Notes under the pieces: generated by a model
Database searches by the model: none
What the model was told of the DNA's origin: nothing
Seen by the model: only the letters and a program-made list of their open reading frames with translations
Source: Achatina immaculata
Taxonomy: Eukaryota; Mollusca; Gastropoda; Stylommatophora; Achatinidae
Assembly: GCA_009760885.1 (NCBI GenBank)
Contig: CM019712.1
Span: 26,891,816 to 26,955,815 of the forward strand
DNA: 64,000 bases
Direction: 5' to 3'
Part shown: positions 44,318 through 55,427 of the stretch, piece after piece
How positions within the stretch are numbered: the first letter of the stretch is position 1
How the letters are laid out: each line of letters begins with the position of its first letter
Position numbers and translations under genes: made by a program

Positions 44318-44381
44318 ATGTGCCGGTTAGCGATATTCACGACGCTTCTTATTCTCTCTATTCTGACATCAGCTGAAAGCG
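44318..44381 (+). CDS. Signal-peptide first coding exon of a VWA-family gene
   Basis: ATG opens a 21-codon exon, MCRLAIFTTLLILSILTSAE plus serine: a short basic N-end, a hydrophobic core and an SA cleavage-like site. It ends with one base before GTGAGT, a strong donor. Upstream, TTTTTTCTATTGTCTAG is a plausible 3' splice site for a 5' untranslated exon, leaving GACAACAAAACATCATCATC before the ATG. The exon is kept without coding change in the duplicate and is recognisable in block 1. The next matching exon in phase is the VWA exon at 30572; none was found in the same block before 46968. Confidence 0.65.
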
Positions 44382-44430
44382 GTGAGTATTAGACATTTAT
44401 GTTTTCTTTTTCTGTGTTCTATGAACCGTT

Positions 44431-44499
44431 GGCGAACTACTTTGCGAGCCCTATGTGACGTCTAACGGCACGGGAAGGATATAAGATATAAGATATAAG
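44431..44499 (+). mobile_element. 69-bp LINE stub (family K end) in the first intron
   Basis: Flanked by ATGAACCGTT (44421-44430 and 44500-44509). It consists of the last coding codons (RTTLRALCDV region) and the GGATATAAGATATAAGAT tail. Block 1 keeps the empty site (ATGAACTGAT near 28061). Confidence 0.88.
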
Positions 44500-44669
44500 A
44501 TGAACCGTTATGGAACTTATATGTATATAGTTATGTGATTGTGACGTCTCACATGTCTTCTATGGTAAAAGCCAGTGGTTCGGATCCACTCAGAGGTACC
44601 CCATTTAGACCATTGTAGAAATGGGCTCTAGTGCAGGGAAAGAAAAAGTAGCGAGGCGTGACACAGACC

Positions 44670-45185
44670 ACATCCTACCCTGGTCCACCACATCGTCCTC
44701 TAATCTACTACATTGTCATGTAGGCTATCACATCCATCAAATCATCCCCTAGTCTATCACATCGTCCCCTAGTCCATTAAATTGTACTGTAGCCATCACA
44801 TCGTCCTCTTGTTCATCAAATCGTCCCCTAGTCTATCACATCGTCCCTTAGTCCACCACATCGTTCCCTAGTCCACCACATCGTATCATACTCCACCACA
44901 TCGTCTCTTAGTCCACTACATCGTTCCTAGTCCACTACATTGTCCCGCAGTCCATCACATCGTCCCCTAGTCCACTACATTGTCCGGCAGTCCATCACAT
45001 CATCCCCTAGACCATCACATCGTCCCCTAATCCATCACATTGACCCCTAGTACACTACATTGTCCCGCACTCCATCACATAGTCCCTTAATCCATCACAT
45101 CGTCTCCTAGTCCACTACACTGTCCTGCAGTCCATCACTTCGTCCCCTAGTACACCACATCGTCCTCTATTCCACCACATCTACA
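44670..45185. repeat. 20-bp minisatellite, about 25 units
   Basis: Units contain TCCATCACATCGTCCCCTAG with frequent CCACCACATCG and CCACTACATTG variants. The duplicate at 52928-53444 differs by a small deletion. Confidence 0.93.
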
Positions 45186-45239
45186 CATTTCTGTACGTGT
45201 ATCTTCCTGGTAAGAAATCAAAATCCATCACTGATTGAT

Positions 45240-45511
45240 TGACATTCCTTTTGGGCCAACATTGGCTCATAGGGCGATCATCATATCTTTCCATGTCTGA
45301 CGACTGGCCACCACCCGCTGTAGGTCTTGGATGGACATGAATCCCAAAGTTGTACTCTCTCTAGTGGTGGTTCTACGTAGTCTCCCTTGGTCTGACTTGC
45401 TTTCTTTTGCCCTTCGCTGACCGTGTGAGGGCTTGGCGAGGGAGTCTGGATTCGTCCATTCTGAGAACGTGGCCGAGATAAGCACAACGACGTTTTTTGA
45501 TGTATCTTCAC
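45240..45511 (-). pseudogene. Probable retroelement C-terminal fragment
   Basis: The minus strand encodes SLAKPSHGQRRAKESKSDQG, then RLRRTTTRESTTLGFMSIQD and LQRVVASRQTWKDMMIAL, then sequence complementary to a TTGATTGAC end. The terminal (R)xxWxxM pattern resembles the last residues of LINE polyproteins. It is repeated at 53499-53768. Confidence 0.45.
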
Positions 45512-45912
45512 ACGTAGACTTGGTTCAATTCCTGTCTTATTGACATCACTGCATGCTTTAAATCTTAATCTACATGTTCTGAACTAAAACTGCTGGAAAT
45601 GTTCATTATTTCGACTCTTCACATTATTGTTCAAAATTTTAAGTTTATTTTTCACAATGGTCTAACATTATAGCGATGACTGTCATCAGATAAAGTTGAA
45701 GTGTTTGGGGGTTCTCTGTATACTCCAGAGGAAAGAAGGTAAGACAGAGCTGGTACATAAAGCAGGATTTATGATCGTATCAGTGTATTTACTACACAGT
45801 AACATAAAACACGTAGTTTGCCCACACACTGTACTGTAAATTATAAGAAAGTGAATAATGCCAGATACAAAAAATGCACACATACACAAAATAACTACAC
45901 CATACCTTAACT

Positions 45913-46257
45913 CTATAACAGAAACATTCCAATGTCACAGTATGAATATCTTAAATAATACACATAATGTCTACAATAACTATAAACTACATAGCAACAG
46001 TCAATTCTAAGTTTCATACTGTCAGTGACATCTAGAACAGGGGACATAACCCCAACCTGTCTAAAGCACAGCTCTGTTACCAGTCCAGAACAGAGCAATA
46101 ATGTCCGAACATGGCCAACCAGCAGGGCCGTCATCACCTTACAGCTAGCTGGACATGATGCCGTCAGTGTATTCTGAGGAATGAAACTGACAAAGTACTG
46201 ACCAGCCATCAGAGCTGTGAGTGCAGCCAGTGAGATCGTTTCTGGACTAGAATCCAT
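45913..46257 (-). other. Unidentified 114-residue frame
   Basis: Starts MDSSPETISLAALTALMAGQ, with a cysteine-containing middle (TASCPASCKVMTALL) and a tyrosine-rich end. No family was recognised. The first 85 residues look more protein-like than the end. It is kept identically in the duplicate (54172-54516), which is too recent to prove selection. Confidence 0.25.
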
Positions 46258-46967
46258 TCATTCATTAGTACATTCCCTTGGGAGCTGTGTCCCTATCGGC
46301 CATCCTGAAGGCCTCTCGCTTGTAAGCAAGATGCCTTGTTGCTAGTGCATCCATTCACAAAACCATAAAAATGTCTTACTGCCATCTTCGGCTTTGTCAT
46401 CTTCTCTTTATTTTTTTTCCATTATGTAGCCTTCCAAATCAATCTTATCCAAACTCTCCTGATGTTCAATATGTCCGAAATACTTTCCGGACTTGAAATA
46501 CCTCATACTATATCTACTATAATGAAAAATCCAGATGTGTAACTTAACAATTCAAGGGCGTTAACTTCCAAAATTTAAATTAAAGTTATTCACCATATCC
46601 AGGATCCTGGTACAGGACCAAAGATTCACTGGTCAAACTGTTTCAATATTTTATTTACTTCTTAGATATTATTGGGGGGAGGGGGCGGGGCTGAGAGAAG
46701 GGGGAGGGGGTAGTTATTATTACATTCTGACATGATGACAACTTTGTATGGGGTAAGTAGTTTGAGAAAAAGTGTCTAAGATTTGTGCAAGTGTCTGTTT
46801 CCTGCTCGCTGAAGAAAGGCGAATGCTAGGAGTAATCGTGTAGGGACACAAACGATGTTTTTCTTCTAATTAGTTTTAATTCAGGAAGATGTTACCTATA
46901 TCCTGCAATCACCTTCTCCTTCACACTCCAACCCCCCTCCCTCACTTTTTAAAAATCAATCAATCAG
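46258..46967. other. Intron-like unique sequence with G-rich tract
   Basis: A GGGGGGAGGGGGCGGGGCTG stretch lies at about 46674-46695. Its duplicate is near 54933. No exon was recognised. Confidence 0.5.
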
Positions 46968-47106
46968 CTGCTTGTCTTAATGACATAATCGATCGGCAAC
47001 TCGATGAAGGCTCCAACACCGGCGATGATGCTATGGATGTATGATGTTATCATCTTTAGCTCAGTCGATGAAATACCCTTTATGAATCTCAAGGATCTTC
47101 GAACAG
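46968..47106 (+). pseudogene. VWA-like middle exon, one frameshift
   Basis: Between AATCAATCAATCAG and GAACAG|GTAAAA, one frame reads LNDIIDRQLDEGSNTGDDAM. This matches the VWA segment where a helix is followed by the conserved NTG-(x)-AL block that supplies the third metal-binding threonine. After GATGTA a second frame carries on as YDVIIFSSVDEIPFMNLKDL, ending RTG, consistent with the next helix and loop. One base of indel separates the two frames. The exon is duplicated at 55226-55364 with the same defect. Confidence 0.45.
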
Positions 47107-47129
47107 GTAAAATTTCTATTCATTTTCAG

Positions 47130-47131
<2 letters not shown>

Positions 47132-47167
<36 letters not shown>
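47132..47167. repeat. (TA)n microsatellite at LINE edge
   Basis: About 18 TA units directly precede a family R end. The duplicate is at 55390-55425 and is slightly longer. Confidence 0.93.
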
Positions 47168-47169
<2 letters not shown>

Positions 47170-47555
47170 ACCTGTGAGACCGGGAAACTTAACAAAACAG
47201 GTGAGAAACACATAAATGCCTTTGAATGTAAATACTACAGAAGAGTTCTTCAAATATCATGGACACAAAATAAACAAATATGTCCATAAACAAATATGTC
47301 CATGCTACAAAACTTAATATTGAAGAAGGGTGTTTAGTAAAGAGGATTAAACAAAGAAAAAACTTAAATATTTTGGACACACTAAACGTCATGATAATCT
47401 ATTGAAGACCGTCTTTGAAGGGTACATAATAGGAAAAAGAAGAGAGGAAGACCAATGAGAAGATGGCTGCAAGACATCATTGATTATCTGCAAATGGATG
47501 CACCAGCAGCAGGCCATTTTGCTCAAACCCGAAAGGCCTACATGAGTATGCAGGA
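47168..47555 (+). pseudogene. RTE LINE 3' end (family R)
   Basis: Reads TCETGKLNKTGEKHINAFEC, YRRVLQIS, KRIKQRKNLNILDTL-like and RRPMRRWLQDIIDYLQMDAP, ending FAQTRKAYMS. It is cut by the 3' end of the R2-like LINE near 47556. A GAAAGAGAG/GAAGAGAG difference near 47444 gives a frame change relative to 55660-55875. Confidence 0.75.
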
Positions 47556-50059
47556 AACTGTCTACTGTAGAGAGCGGAACAACAACACAACTCCTTCAGA
47601 TCATCCGAAGAAGTAATCCCCCCTTTCAGACAATTGTTTCGGTCCTACTAAACTCCTGACACTCTAAAGGGGGGGGGGTGGGCCCCTCTGGGTCATGACT
47701 CCCAGAGGTCTTGTGAGTTGTTGCTTTTTTTTTCCTTTCCCGGTCCCGGGATGGAACCCGTGCTCTTCCAGTTGGCACTGCACTTTTGAAGTGCGTCTTT
47801 AGCGATTTAGCTACGTAGGACTGGTATTGGTTGTGGCAAATGAAATTACTTATGTTCCCATCGCTTGTTTCGCATACTCCACAGCCAGCATGAGGCCTTT
47901 TCTGCTGTTTCTGAAAGGCTTCTCAATGCCCTTGTTCTTGCTTGTCCCTTTATGCCCAGTTGCTTACATAGGTCATATACTGATGTTGCTACGAATCCTC
48001 TTGCTCCCACTTCTACAGCTATCACTTTTGCCCTGATTCCTGCCCTCTGCCTCAGTTGCTTGACCAGATCATTGTACATCTCACATTTGAATAGATGTTG
48101 CTCCTCTATTCTTGTTTCGTACGGGACCGTAAGCTCGATCATTATTAATTCCTGTTTTTCTGTGGAGTACACTACAATGTCCGGTCGCATTCCTGTGTTC
48201 TTGATGGCAGTCGGGTATTCTCTATTTTTCTGGAAGGTCCGCTATCAAATCCCAGTCATTTGTGCCATCTAGCATTGATGGTAAGGGAATGTACCTGATT
48301 TCAATATTTGATGTCGTACCAGCGCCTATGAAGTATTTAGGTGGGACCTCAACTCTTTTGCTGTTATTTGCTTTATCGTTTGCCCTGTCTACGATGGCTA
48401 CTAGTTCCTGCAGCACTCTGTTGTGCCGTCAGGTGTAGCGTCCTTGCCCTAACGACACTCTACATGCTGACAGGACATGTTCCAATGTTTGCCTTTCGTT
48501 GCAGAGAGGGCACTTTGTATTTTCTGATACACCCCATTTGTATAGGTCGGAGCCTGTAGGCAGAAGGTCATAAGTAGCTCTGATGATGAAGCTGAGCCTC
48601 AAGGGTGCCATTTTCCAGATGTCATTCCATGTTAGTGATCTCTACAGGACTTCCTCCCATGTTGTCCATTGCCCTTGTTGTGATTGTTGGACTGCCTTAT
48701 TTTGAATTTACTCAGTAGCCTGCTTTTGTCTATAACCTGCTTCACAGCACTTGAGTCCTTCATGGATGCATCATATACTCTGCAAAGGCTCTTCACTGGC
48801 TCTTCCCCTACAGTTGGGATTATTTGATTTGCCACTGTGTACGATCTTTCTATCACTTTCCCTTTTATGAGTGACAGGCTTTTTGCCTGTGCTCCACTGG
48901 TTGTTATTACTGTTGTGTCATTCATGAATGCTTTTAGTGGTGGCATTTGACATCCATTTCTGAATCTTGGGCCTTCTTGGGCCTTCTGTTGCTCCTTCTG
49001 CCGCTCTCAGGATTACTTGCATGGCTAGTACGAACAGTATGGGAGATATTGTACAACCCATTGCAATTCCTACCTGGAGCTGGATCCATCTTGTAATATA
49101 TCCTGATGTTCCAAACCTCATGAGGAACCCTGTGAAGTACCTTTTCAGCATATTTGTGATTTCTTTTGGCACATGATACATGTCTAGTGCTAGCCATATC
49201 ATCTGGTGCGGTACTGAGCCATACGCATTGGCTAGGTCAAGCCATATTACCTGTAGATCTTGCTTTCCAGATCTTGCCTGCTGAATAGCTTCCCATATCA
49301 TTGACGCATGCTAGAGACATCCTAGGAAATCTGGAATTCCTCCCTTCTGCACGGATGTATAAACGTAACCATTGTCTAGGAGGTATGTTGTTAGTCTTTT
49401 TGCCATCACAGAGAAGAATATCTTTCCTTCCACAATCAGAAGTGAGATCGGTCTGAACTGGTTGATTTCAGTGGAATTCTGCTCCTTGGGGATGTATATT
49501 CCGTTAGCTTTTTTCCATTCTTTACATATGACTCCTTTGGTCCATGCTGTTCGCAGGAGTTTATGAAGTTCTTTAGTACTTCAGGGCATCTTTTGTATAA
49601 AAGCCTGGTGCTGACTTGCCTTTAGCTTTTCTTAAACGCTCTCTACTTCTTGTAACGTTGGTGGGCTGCATTTGAATTTGCTGCCTGGTGCACAGGACCA
49701 CACTAGACCTTTCATCTGCTCGAAAGGTGTATGCAGATTTTTATCAGAGTATGTCTTGCTCAGATGTTCCTCCAGCACATCCTTACCTCCTTTCGTCGTA
49801 CCTGATTTTAGCTGTTCAAATAACTGCTTGGCAAATCCGAAGAGATCTCTGTAGATCTTGCGTATCTGGTTTTCTTCTTATTTTTACATAGTCTTTCAGC
49901 TCTGCAAAGGGCATTGTGCTGGGATTTTAGATGCTGCCAAACCTGTCTTAGTCCTTCCTTTTCTGATTCATGTGCCTTCTTGAACATTTTCCGGGCATGG
50001 TTCTTCTGCTGTCTTATTGCTTCTATTTTCCTCTGTCTTCTGGACTTCCTTGGTGTCAC
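47556..50059 (-). mobile_element. R2-superfamily LINE with restriction-like endonuclease, N-terminus removed by duplication breakpoint
   Basis: On the minus strand it contains RT blocks, a CCHC knuckle and a restriction-like endonuclease, then a 3' untranslated region with a poly-C run. It ends at 50059 where the second segmental copy begins, so the zinc-finger N-terminus is missing. All other features match 55816-59015, including the same inactivating changes. Confidence 0.85.
47600..47825 (-). other. 3' UTR of the R2-like LINE with tRNA-like and poly-C segments
   Basis: On the minus strand, GTGCCAACTGGAAGAGCAC resembles a tRNA D arm and is followed closely by GGGTTCCATCCCGGG, resembling a T arm, without an anticodon arm between. 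A perfect hairpin GCACTT/AAGTGC lies just upstream. Copies: 55940-56085 and 59160-59290. Confidence 0.4.
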
Positions 50060-50317
50060 TTTTGTTCATTTTTGCTGCTTGAGATTATCTTTGTGTCCCT
50101 TTTTGTATACTTGTAATTCTTTCTTTTTTTTATTTTAATTAGCAGCTTGTGAATGTCTATGTTTTTGGTTTTTTTTTCTTCCAGTTACTGGCTTTTTTTT
50201 TTGCTTTTCTTTTGTATGCGATTGTATCTGCTGTTGTGTTTCTCTGCCAGTAATAGTTTCTGCTACTTACAGTTTCTGAAGATGGTTGTTTTTGACTGTA
50301 ATTGTCTCTGCCTGTGA

Positions 50318-50984
50318 TTGTCTGTTTTTGTTATTGTTTCTGTCTGTTATTGTCTAATTGTAGTTATTGTTTATGTCCGTTATTGTCTAACTGTAATTAT
50401 TGTTTATGCCTCTTATTGTCTTATTGTAGTTATTGTTTATGCGTCTTATTGTCTAATTGTAGTTATTGTTTATGTCTTTTATTGTCTAATTGTAGTTATT
50501 GTTTATGTCTTTTATTGTCTAATTGTAGTTATTGTTTATGTCTTTTATTGTCTAATTGTAGTTACTGTTTATGTCTTTTATTGTCTAATTGTAGCTATTG
50601 TTTATGTCTTTTATTATCTAAGTGTAGTTATTGTTTATGCCTTTATTGTCTAATTGTAGTTATTGTTTATGCCTCTTATTGTCTCTTGCTGTTATTGTTT
50701 CAGCTTGTGATTGTTTGTTGCTGTTATTGTTTCAGCTTATGATTGTCTCTTGCTGTTATTGTTTCAGCTTATGATTGTCTCTTGCTGTTAGTGTTTCAGC
50801 TTATGATTGTCTCTTGTTGTTATTGTTTCAGCTTGTGATTGTCTCTTGTTGTTATTGTTTCAGCTTGTAATTGTCTCTTGCCGTTATTGTTTCAGCTTAT
50901 GATTGTCTCTTGCCGTTATTGTTTTAGCTTGTGATTGTCTCTTGTTGTTATTGTTTCAGCTTGTGATTGTCTCTTGTCGGTATT
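50318..50984. repeat. 33-bp and 32-bp minisatellites, duplicate
   Basis: Same arrays as 42060-42725. A single-base deletion near 50640 (CCTTTATTG for CCTTTTATTG) distinguishes it. Confidence 0.92.
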
Positions 50985-51267
50985 GTCGATACATATGCCT
51001 TTTTCTTACTGCTATTGCCTCTGTGATTGTATCTTGTTTATGTTTCTGTCTGAGATTGTCTCTATCTGTGATTGTGTCTTGCTGTTATTTTTTCTGTTTT
51101 TTTATGTCTCTTGTTTCTATAACGACTTTGTCGTTAGTTCTCATTTTGTAAGAGCATTTGATTTCTGCTTTGGTTGTCTCCAGCAGCATCTGTTATCCAT
51201 GCTCTTGTGAGCTTTCTTAAATGCAGTCGATTGTGTCTGTGGGTTTGTCTGTGTGTAATCATGTTTC

Positions 51268-51688
51268 CATGAGTCACAAGTATCAAGAGACTGCAGACCT
51301 TTGATAACACCGGCGTAAGGAAGATCCTCCAGAATAAACGTTCAGAGAACATTAGCAAAGAAGAGCTATGGTAGAAAACAAACCTACCCACAGTGAAAGA
51401 AATGATAATGAGAAGACGCTGGAGATGGACAGGACACACACTTCAAAAACCTACAACTAACACAACCAGACAGGTTCTCACCTGGAAACCCCAGGTTAAA
51501 AGGAGAAAAGGACTACCTAGAAACACCTTGGGAAGAAGTCTTGATGGAGAAATCAGAAAGATGGACTACACCTGGAGACATATAGAAGAAGCAACTCTAG
51601 ACAGAAATAAACGGAGAGCACTTGTTGAAGGCCAATGCCCCAGACAAAGATAACAAAAAAAGGTGCGAATGGATGATGGAAGCATGTT
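51268..51688 (+). pseudogene. LINE C-terminal fragment (family W), duplicate
   Basis: Identical in sequence to 43010-43430, with the same 86-residue frame at 51393-51653. Confidence 0.7.
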
Positions 51689-51748
51689 TGCAGGTTTTAT
51701 TTTCTTATGTGATTGTAATCACCTCTGTCTGTGGTGTTAACCTGTCTC

Positions 51749-52044
51749 AAGCTTGCCAATGATTTTATCTAACTGTAAACGAGGCTGATTGTGTTAATTT
51801 TATTAACTGTAGTCGAATCTATCTGTGATTTTATCTAACTGTAAACGAGGCTGATTGTGTTAATTTTATTAACTGTAGTCGAATCTATCTGTGATCTTAT
51901 CTAACTGTAAACGAGGCTGATTGTGTTAATTTTATTAACTGTAGTCGAATCTATCTGTGATTTTGTCTAACTGTAAACGAGGCTGATTGTGTTAATTTTA
52001 TTAACTGTAGTCGAATCTATCTGCGATTTTGTCTAACTGTACAT
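51749..52044. repeat. 66-bp tandem repeat, duplicate
   Basis: Same four units in the same order as 43490-43785. Confidence 0.93.
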
Positions 52045-52575
52045 ACAGAGAAAATTGCAAATAATATTTATGATTCCCAGTCTGATTTTTTAAAAGTGTT
52101 TGACTTCATATGATTAATGTTTTATGTGTAGAGTAAATCTTGCACTGTTCTGGTTGGCTGATCCTTAATGTGGCCAAGCCAGGAAACTGTGATATCTCTC
52201 TGCAGTCAGTATTCATGAAATAGATGTACCAGTTAAAAGTTTAGAATAAAATGTAACCAAAACATGTCAGTTGGCCGACAAAAAAAAATATTCTTGTAGA
52301 TATTTCCGAACAGAAAAAATATTAGAGCTATCAAATATAGCCACAAGAAAGCAATACATTCCGAGTGAAACTAATGAATAGAGTAAAGCGTAGATTTAAC
52401 AAGCGACATTTATTTCAAATCATTCTCTGCTCTCTACAACTAGATTTACAAAAACAGAAAGATCCAACCATAAATAAATAAAAACATAAACAAACTAAAT
52501 ATTCTTTATTAATAGAAAACACATTTTGTAGAAACACTTTTTTTCTATTGTCTAGGACAACAAAACATCATCATC

Positions 52576-52639
52576 ATGTGCCGGTTAGCGATATTCACGA
52601 CGCTTCTTATTCTCTCTATTCTGACATCAGCTGAAAGCG
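52576..52639 (+). CDS. Signal-peptide first coding exon, duplicate
   Basis: Identical in coding sequence to 44318-44381, with the same GTGAGT donor and the same upstream acceptor-like tract. It arose with the 8.26-kb tandem duplication. Confidence 0.65.
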
Positions 52640-52688
52640 GTGAGTATTAGACATTTATGTTTTCTTTTTCTGTGTTCTATGAACCGTT

Positions 52689-52757
52689 GGCGAACTACTT
52701 TGCGAGCCCTATGTGACGTCTAACGGCACGGGAAGGATATAAGATATAAGATATAAG
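52689..52757 (+). mobile_element. 69-bp LINE stub, duplicate
   Basis: Same insertion and the same 10-bp duplication (52679-52688 and 52758-52767), copied with the segmental duplication. Confidence 0.88.
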
Positions 52758-52927
52758 ATGAACCGTTATGGAACTTATATGTATATAGTTATGTGATTGT
52801 GACGTCTCACATGTCTTCTATGGTAAAAGCCAGTGGTTCGGATCCACTCAGAGGTACCCCATTTAGACCATTGTAGAAATGGGCTCTAGTGCAGGGAAAG
52901 AAAAAGTAGCGAGGCGTGACACAGACC

Positions 52928-53444
52928 ACATCCTACCCTGGTCCACCACATCGTCCTCTAATCTACTACATTGTCATGTAGGCTATCACATCCATCAAAT
53001 CATCCCCTAGTCTATCACATCGTCCCCTAGTCCATTAAATTGTACTGTAGCCATCACATCGTCCTCTTGTTCATCAAATCGTCCCCTAGTCTATCACATC
53101 GTCCCTTAGTCCACCACATCGTTCCTAGTCCACCACATCGTATCATACTCCACCACATCGTCTCTTAGTCCACTACATCGTTCCTAGTCCACTACATTGT
53201 CCCGCAGTCCATCACATCGTCCCCTAGTCCACTACATTGTCCGGCAGTCCATCACATCATCCCCTAGACCATCACATCGTCCCCTAATCCATCACATTGA
53301 CCCCTAGTACACTACATTGTCCCGCACTCCATCACATAGTCCCTTAATCCATCACATCGTCTCCTAGTCCACTACACTGTCCTGCAGTCCATCACTTCGT
53401 CCCCTAGTACACCACATCGTCCTCTATTCCACCACATCTACACA
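52928..53444. repeat. 20-bp minisatellite, duplicate
   Basis: Same array as 44670-45185; one unit reads ATCGTTCCTAG where copy 1 has ATCGTTCCCTAG. Confidence 0.93.
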
Positions 53445-53498
53445 TTTCTGTACGTGTATCTTCCTGGTAAGAAATCAAAATCCATCACTGATTGATTG

Positions 53499-53768
53499 AC
53501 ATTCCTTTTGGGCCAACATTGGCTCATAGGGCGATCATCATATCTTTCCATGTCTGACGACTGGCCACCACCCGCTGTAGGTCTTGGATGGACATGAATC
53601 CCAAAGTTGTACTCTCTCTAGTGGTGGTTCTACGTAGTCTCCCTTGGTCTGACTTGCTTTCTTTTGCCCTTCGCTGACCGTGTGAGGGCTTGGCGAGGGA
53701 GTCTGGATTCGTCCATTCTGAGAACGTGGCCGAGATAAGCACAACGACGTTTTTTGATGTATCTTCAC
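53499..53768 (-). pseudogene. Probable retroelement C-terminal fragment, duplicate
   Basis: Sequence-identical counterpart of 45240-45511, including both overlapping frames. Confidence 0.45.
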
Positions 53769-54171
53769 ACGTAGACTTGGTTCAATTCCTGTCTTATTGA
53801 CATCACTGCATGCTTTAAATCTTAATCTACATGTTCTGAACTAAAACTGCTGGAAATGTTCATTATTTCGACTCTTCACATTATTGTTCAAAATTTTAAG
53901 TTTATTTTTCACAATGGTCTAACATTATAGCGATGACTGTCATCAGATAAAGTTGAAGTGTTTGGGGGTTCTCTGTATACTCCAGAGGAAAGAAGGTAAG
54001 ACAGAGCTGGTACATAAAGCAGGATTTATGATCGTATCAGTGTATTTACTACACAGTAACATAAAACACGTAGTTTGCCCACACACTGTACTGTAAATTA
54101 TAAGAAAAGTGAATAATGCCAGATACAAAAAATGCACACATACACAAAATAAACTACACCATACCTTAACT

Positions 54172-54516
54172 CTATAACAGAAACATTCCAATGTCACAGT
54201 ATGAATATCTTAAATAATACACATAATGTCTACAATAACTATAAACTACATAGCAACAGTCAATTCTAAGTTTCATACTGTCAGTGACATCTAGAACAGG
54301 GGACATAACCCCAACCTGTCTAAAGCACAGCTCTGTTACCAGTCCAGAACAGAGCAATAATGTCCGAACATGGCCAACCAGCAGGGCCGTCATCACCTTA
54401 CAGCTAGCTGGACATGATGCCGTCAGTGTATTCTGAGGAATGAAACTGACAAAGTACTGACCAGCCATCAGAGCTGTGAGTGCAGCCAGTGAGATCGTTT
54501 CTGGACTAGAATCCAT
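54172..54516 (-). other. Unidentified 114-residue frame, duplicate
   Basis: Same frame as 45913-46257 in the second duplicate. Confidence 0.25.
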
Positions 54517-55225
54517 TCATTCATTAGTACATTCCCTTGGGAGCTGTGTCCCTATCGGCCATCCTGAAGGCCTCTCGCTTGTAAGCAAGATGCCTTGTTG
54601 CTAGTGCATCCATTCACAAAACCATAAAAATGTCTTACTGCCATCTTCGGCTTTGTCATCTTCTCTTTATTTTTTTTCCATTATGTAGCCTTCCAAATCA
54701 ATCTTATCCAAACTCTCCTGATGTTCAATATGTCCGAAATACTTTCCGGACTTGAAATACCTCATACTATATCTACTATAATGAAAAATCCAGATGTGTA
54801 ACTTAACAATTCAAGGGCGTTAACTTCCAAAATTTAAATTAAAGTTATTCACCATATCCAGGATCCTGGTACAGGACCAAAGATTCACTGGTCAAACTGT
54901 TTCAATATTTTATTTACTTCTTAGATATTATTGGGGGGAGGGGGCGGGGCTGAGAGAAGGGGGAGGGGGTAGTTATTATTACATTCTGACATGATGACAA
55001 CTTTGTATGGGGTAAGTAGTTTGAGAAAAAGTGTCTAAGATTTGTGCAAGTGTCTGTTTCCTGCTCGCTGAAGAAAGGCGAATGCTAGGAGTAATCGTGT
55101 AGGGACACAAACGATGTTTTTCTTCTAATTAGTTTTAATTCAGGAAGATGTTACCTATATCCTGCAATCACCTTCTCCTTCACACTCCAACCCCCCCCCT
55201 CACTTTTTAAAAATCAATCAATCAG

Positions 55226-55364
55226 CTGCTTGTCTTAATGACATAATCGATCGGCAACTCGATGAAGGCTCCAACACCGGCGATGATGCTATGGATGTAT
55301 GATGTTATCATCTTTAGCTCAGTCGATGAAATACCCTTTATGAATCTCAAGGATCTTCGAACAG
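55226..55364 (+). pseudogene. VWA-like middle exon, duplicate
   Basis: Same sequence, splice-site-like ends and frameshift as 46968-47106. The shared defect predates the tandem duplication or both copies reflect a wrong exon model. Confidence 0.45.
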
Positions 55365-55387
55365 GTAAAATTTCTATTCATTTTCAG

Positions 55388-55427
<40 letters not shown>

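Larger units (their letters stand above)
41801..50059. repeat. Tandem segmental duplication, copy 1 (8,259 bp)
   Basis: The unit runs from TTTTGTTCATTTTTGCTGCT to GACTTCCTTGGTGTCAC and is followed directly by a second copy. Differences are a handful of single bases and small indels, for example a G/A at 56121-versus-47861 and a missing base near 44869. It contains minisatellites, a signal exon, a VWA-like exon and most of an R2-like LINE. Confidence 0.95.

Noticed and set aside
44500..45200. Possible promoter or enhancer in the 20-bp array after the signal exon
   Set aside because: The sequence shows only a simple tandem repeat; no core promoter element or conserved factor site could be supported.
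47846..48272. Plus-strand frames of 135 and 69 residues over the R2-like endonuclease
   Set aside because: They are antisense shadows of the minus-strand restriction-like endonuclease domain with RPDIVVY and IELTVPYE.
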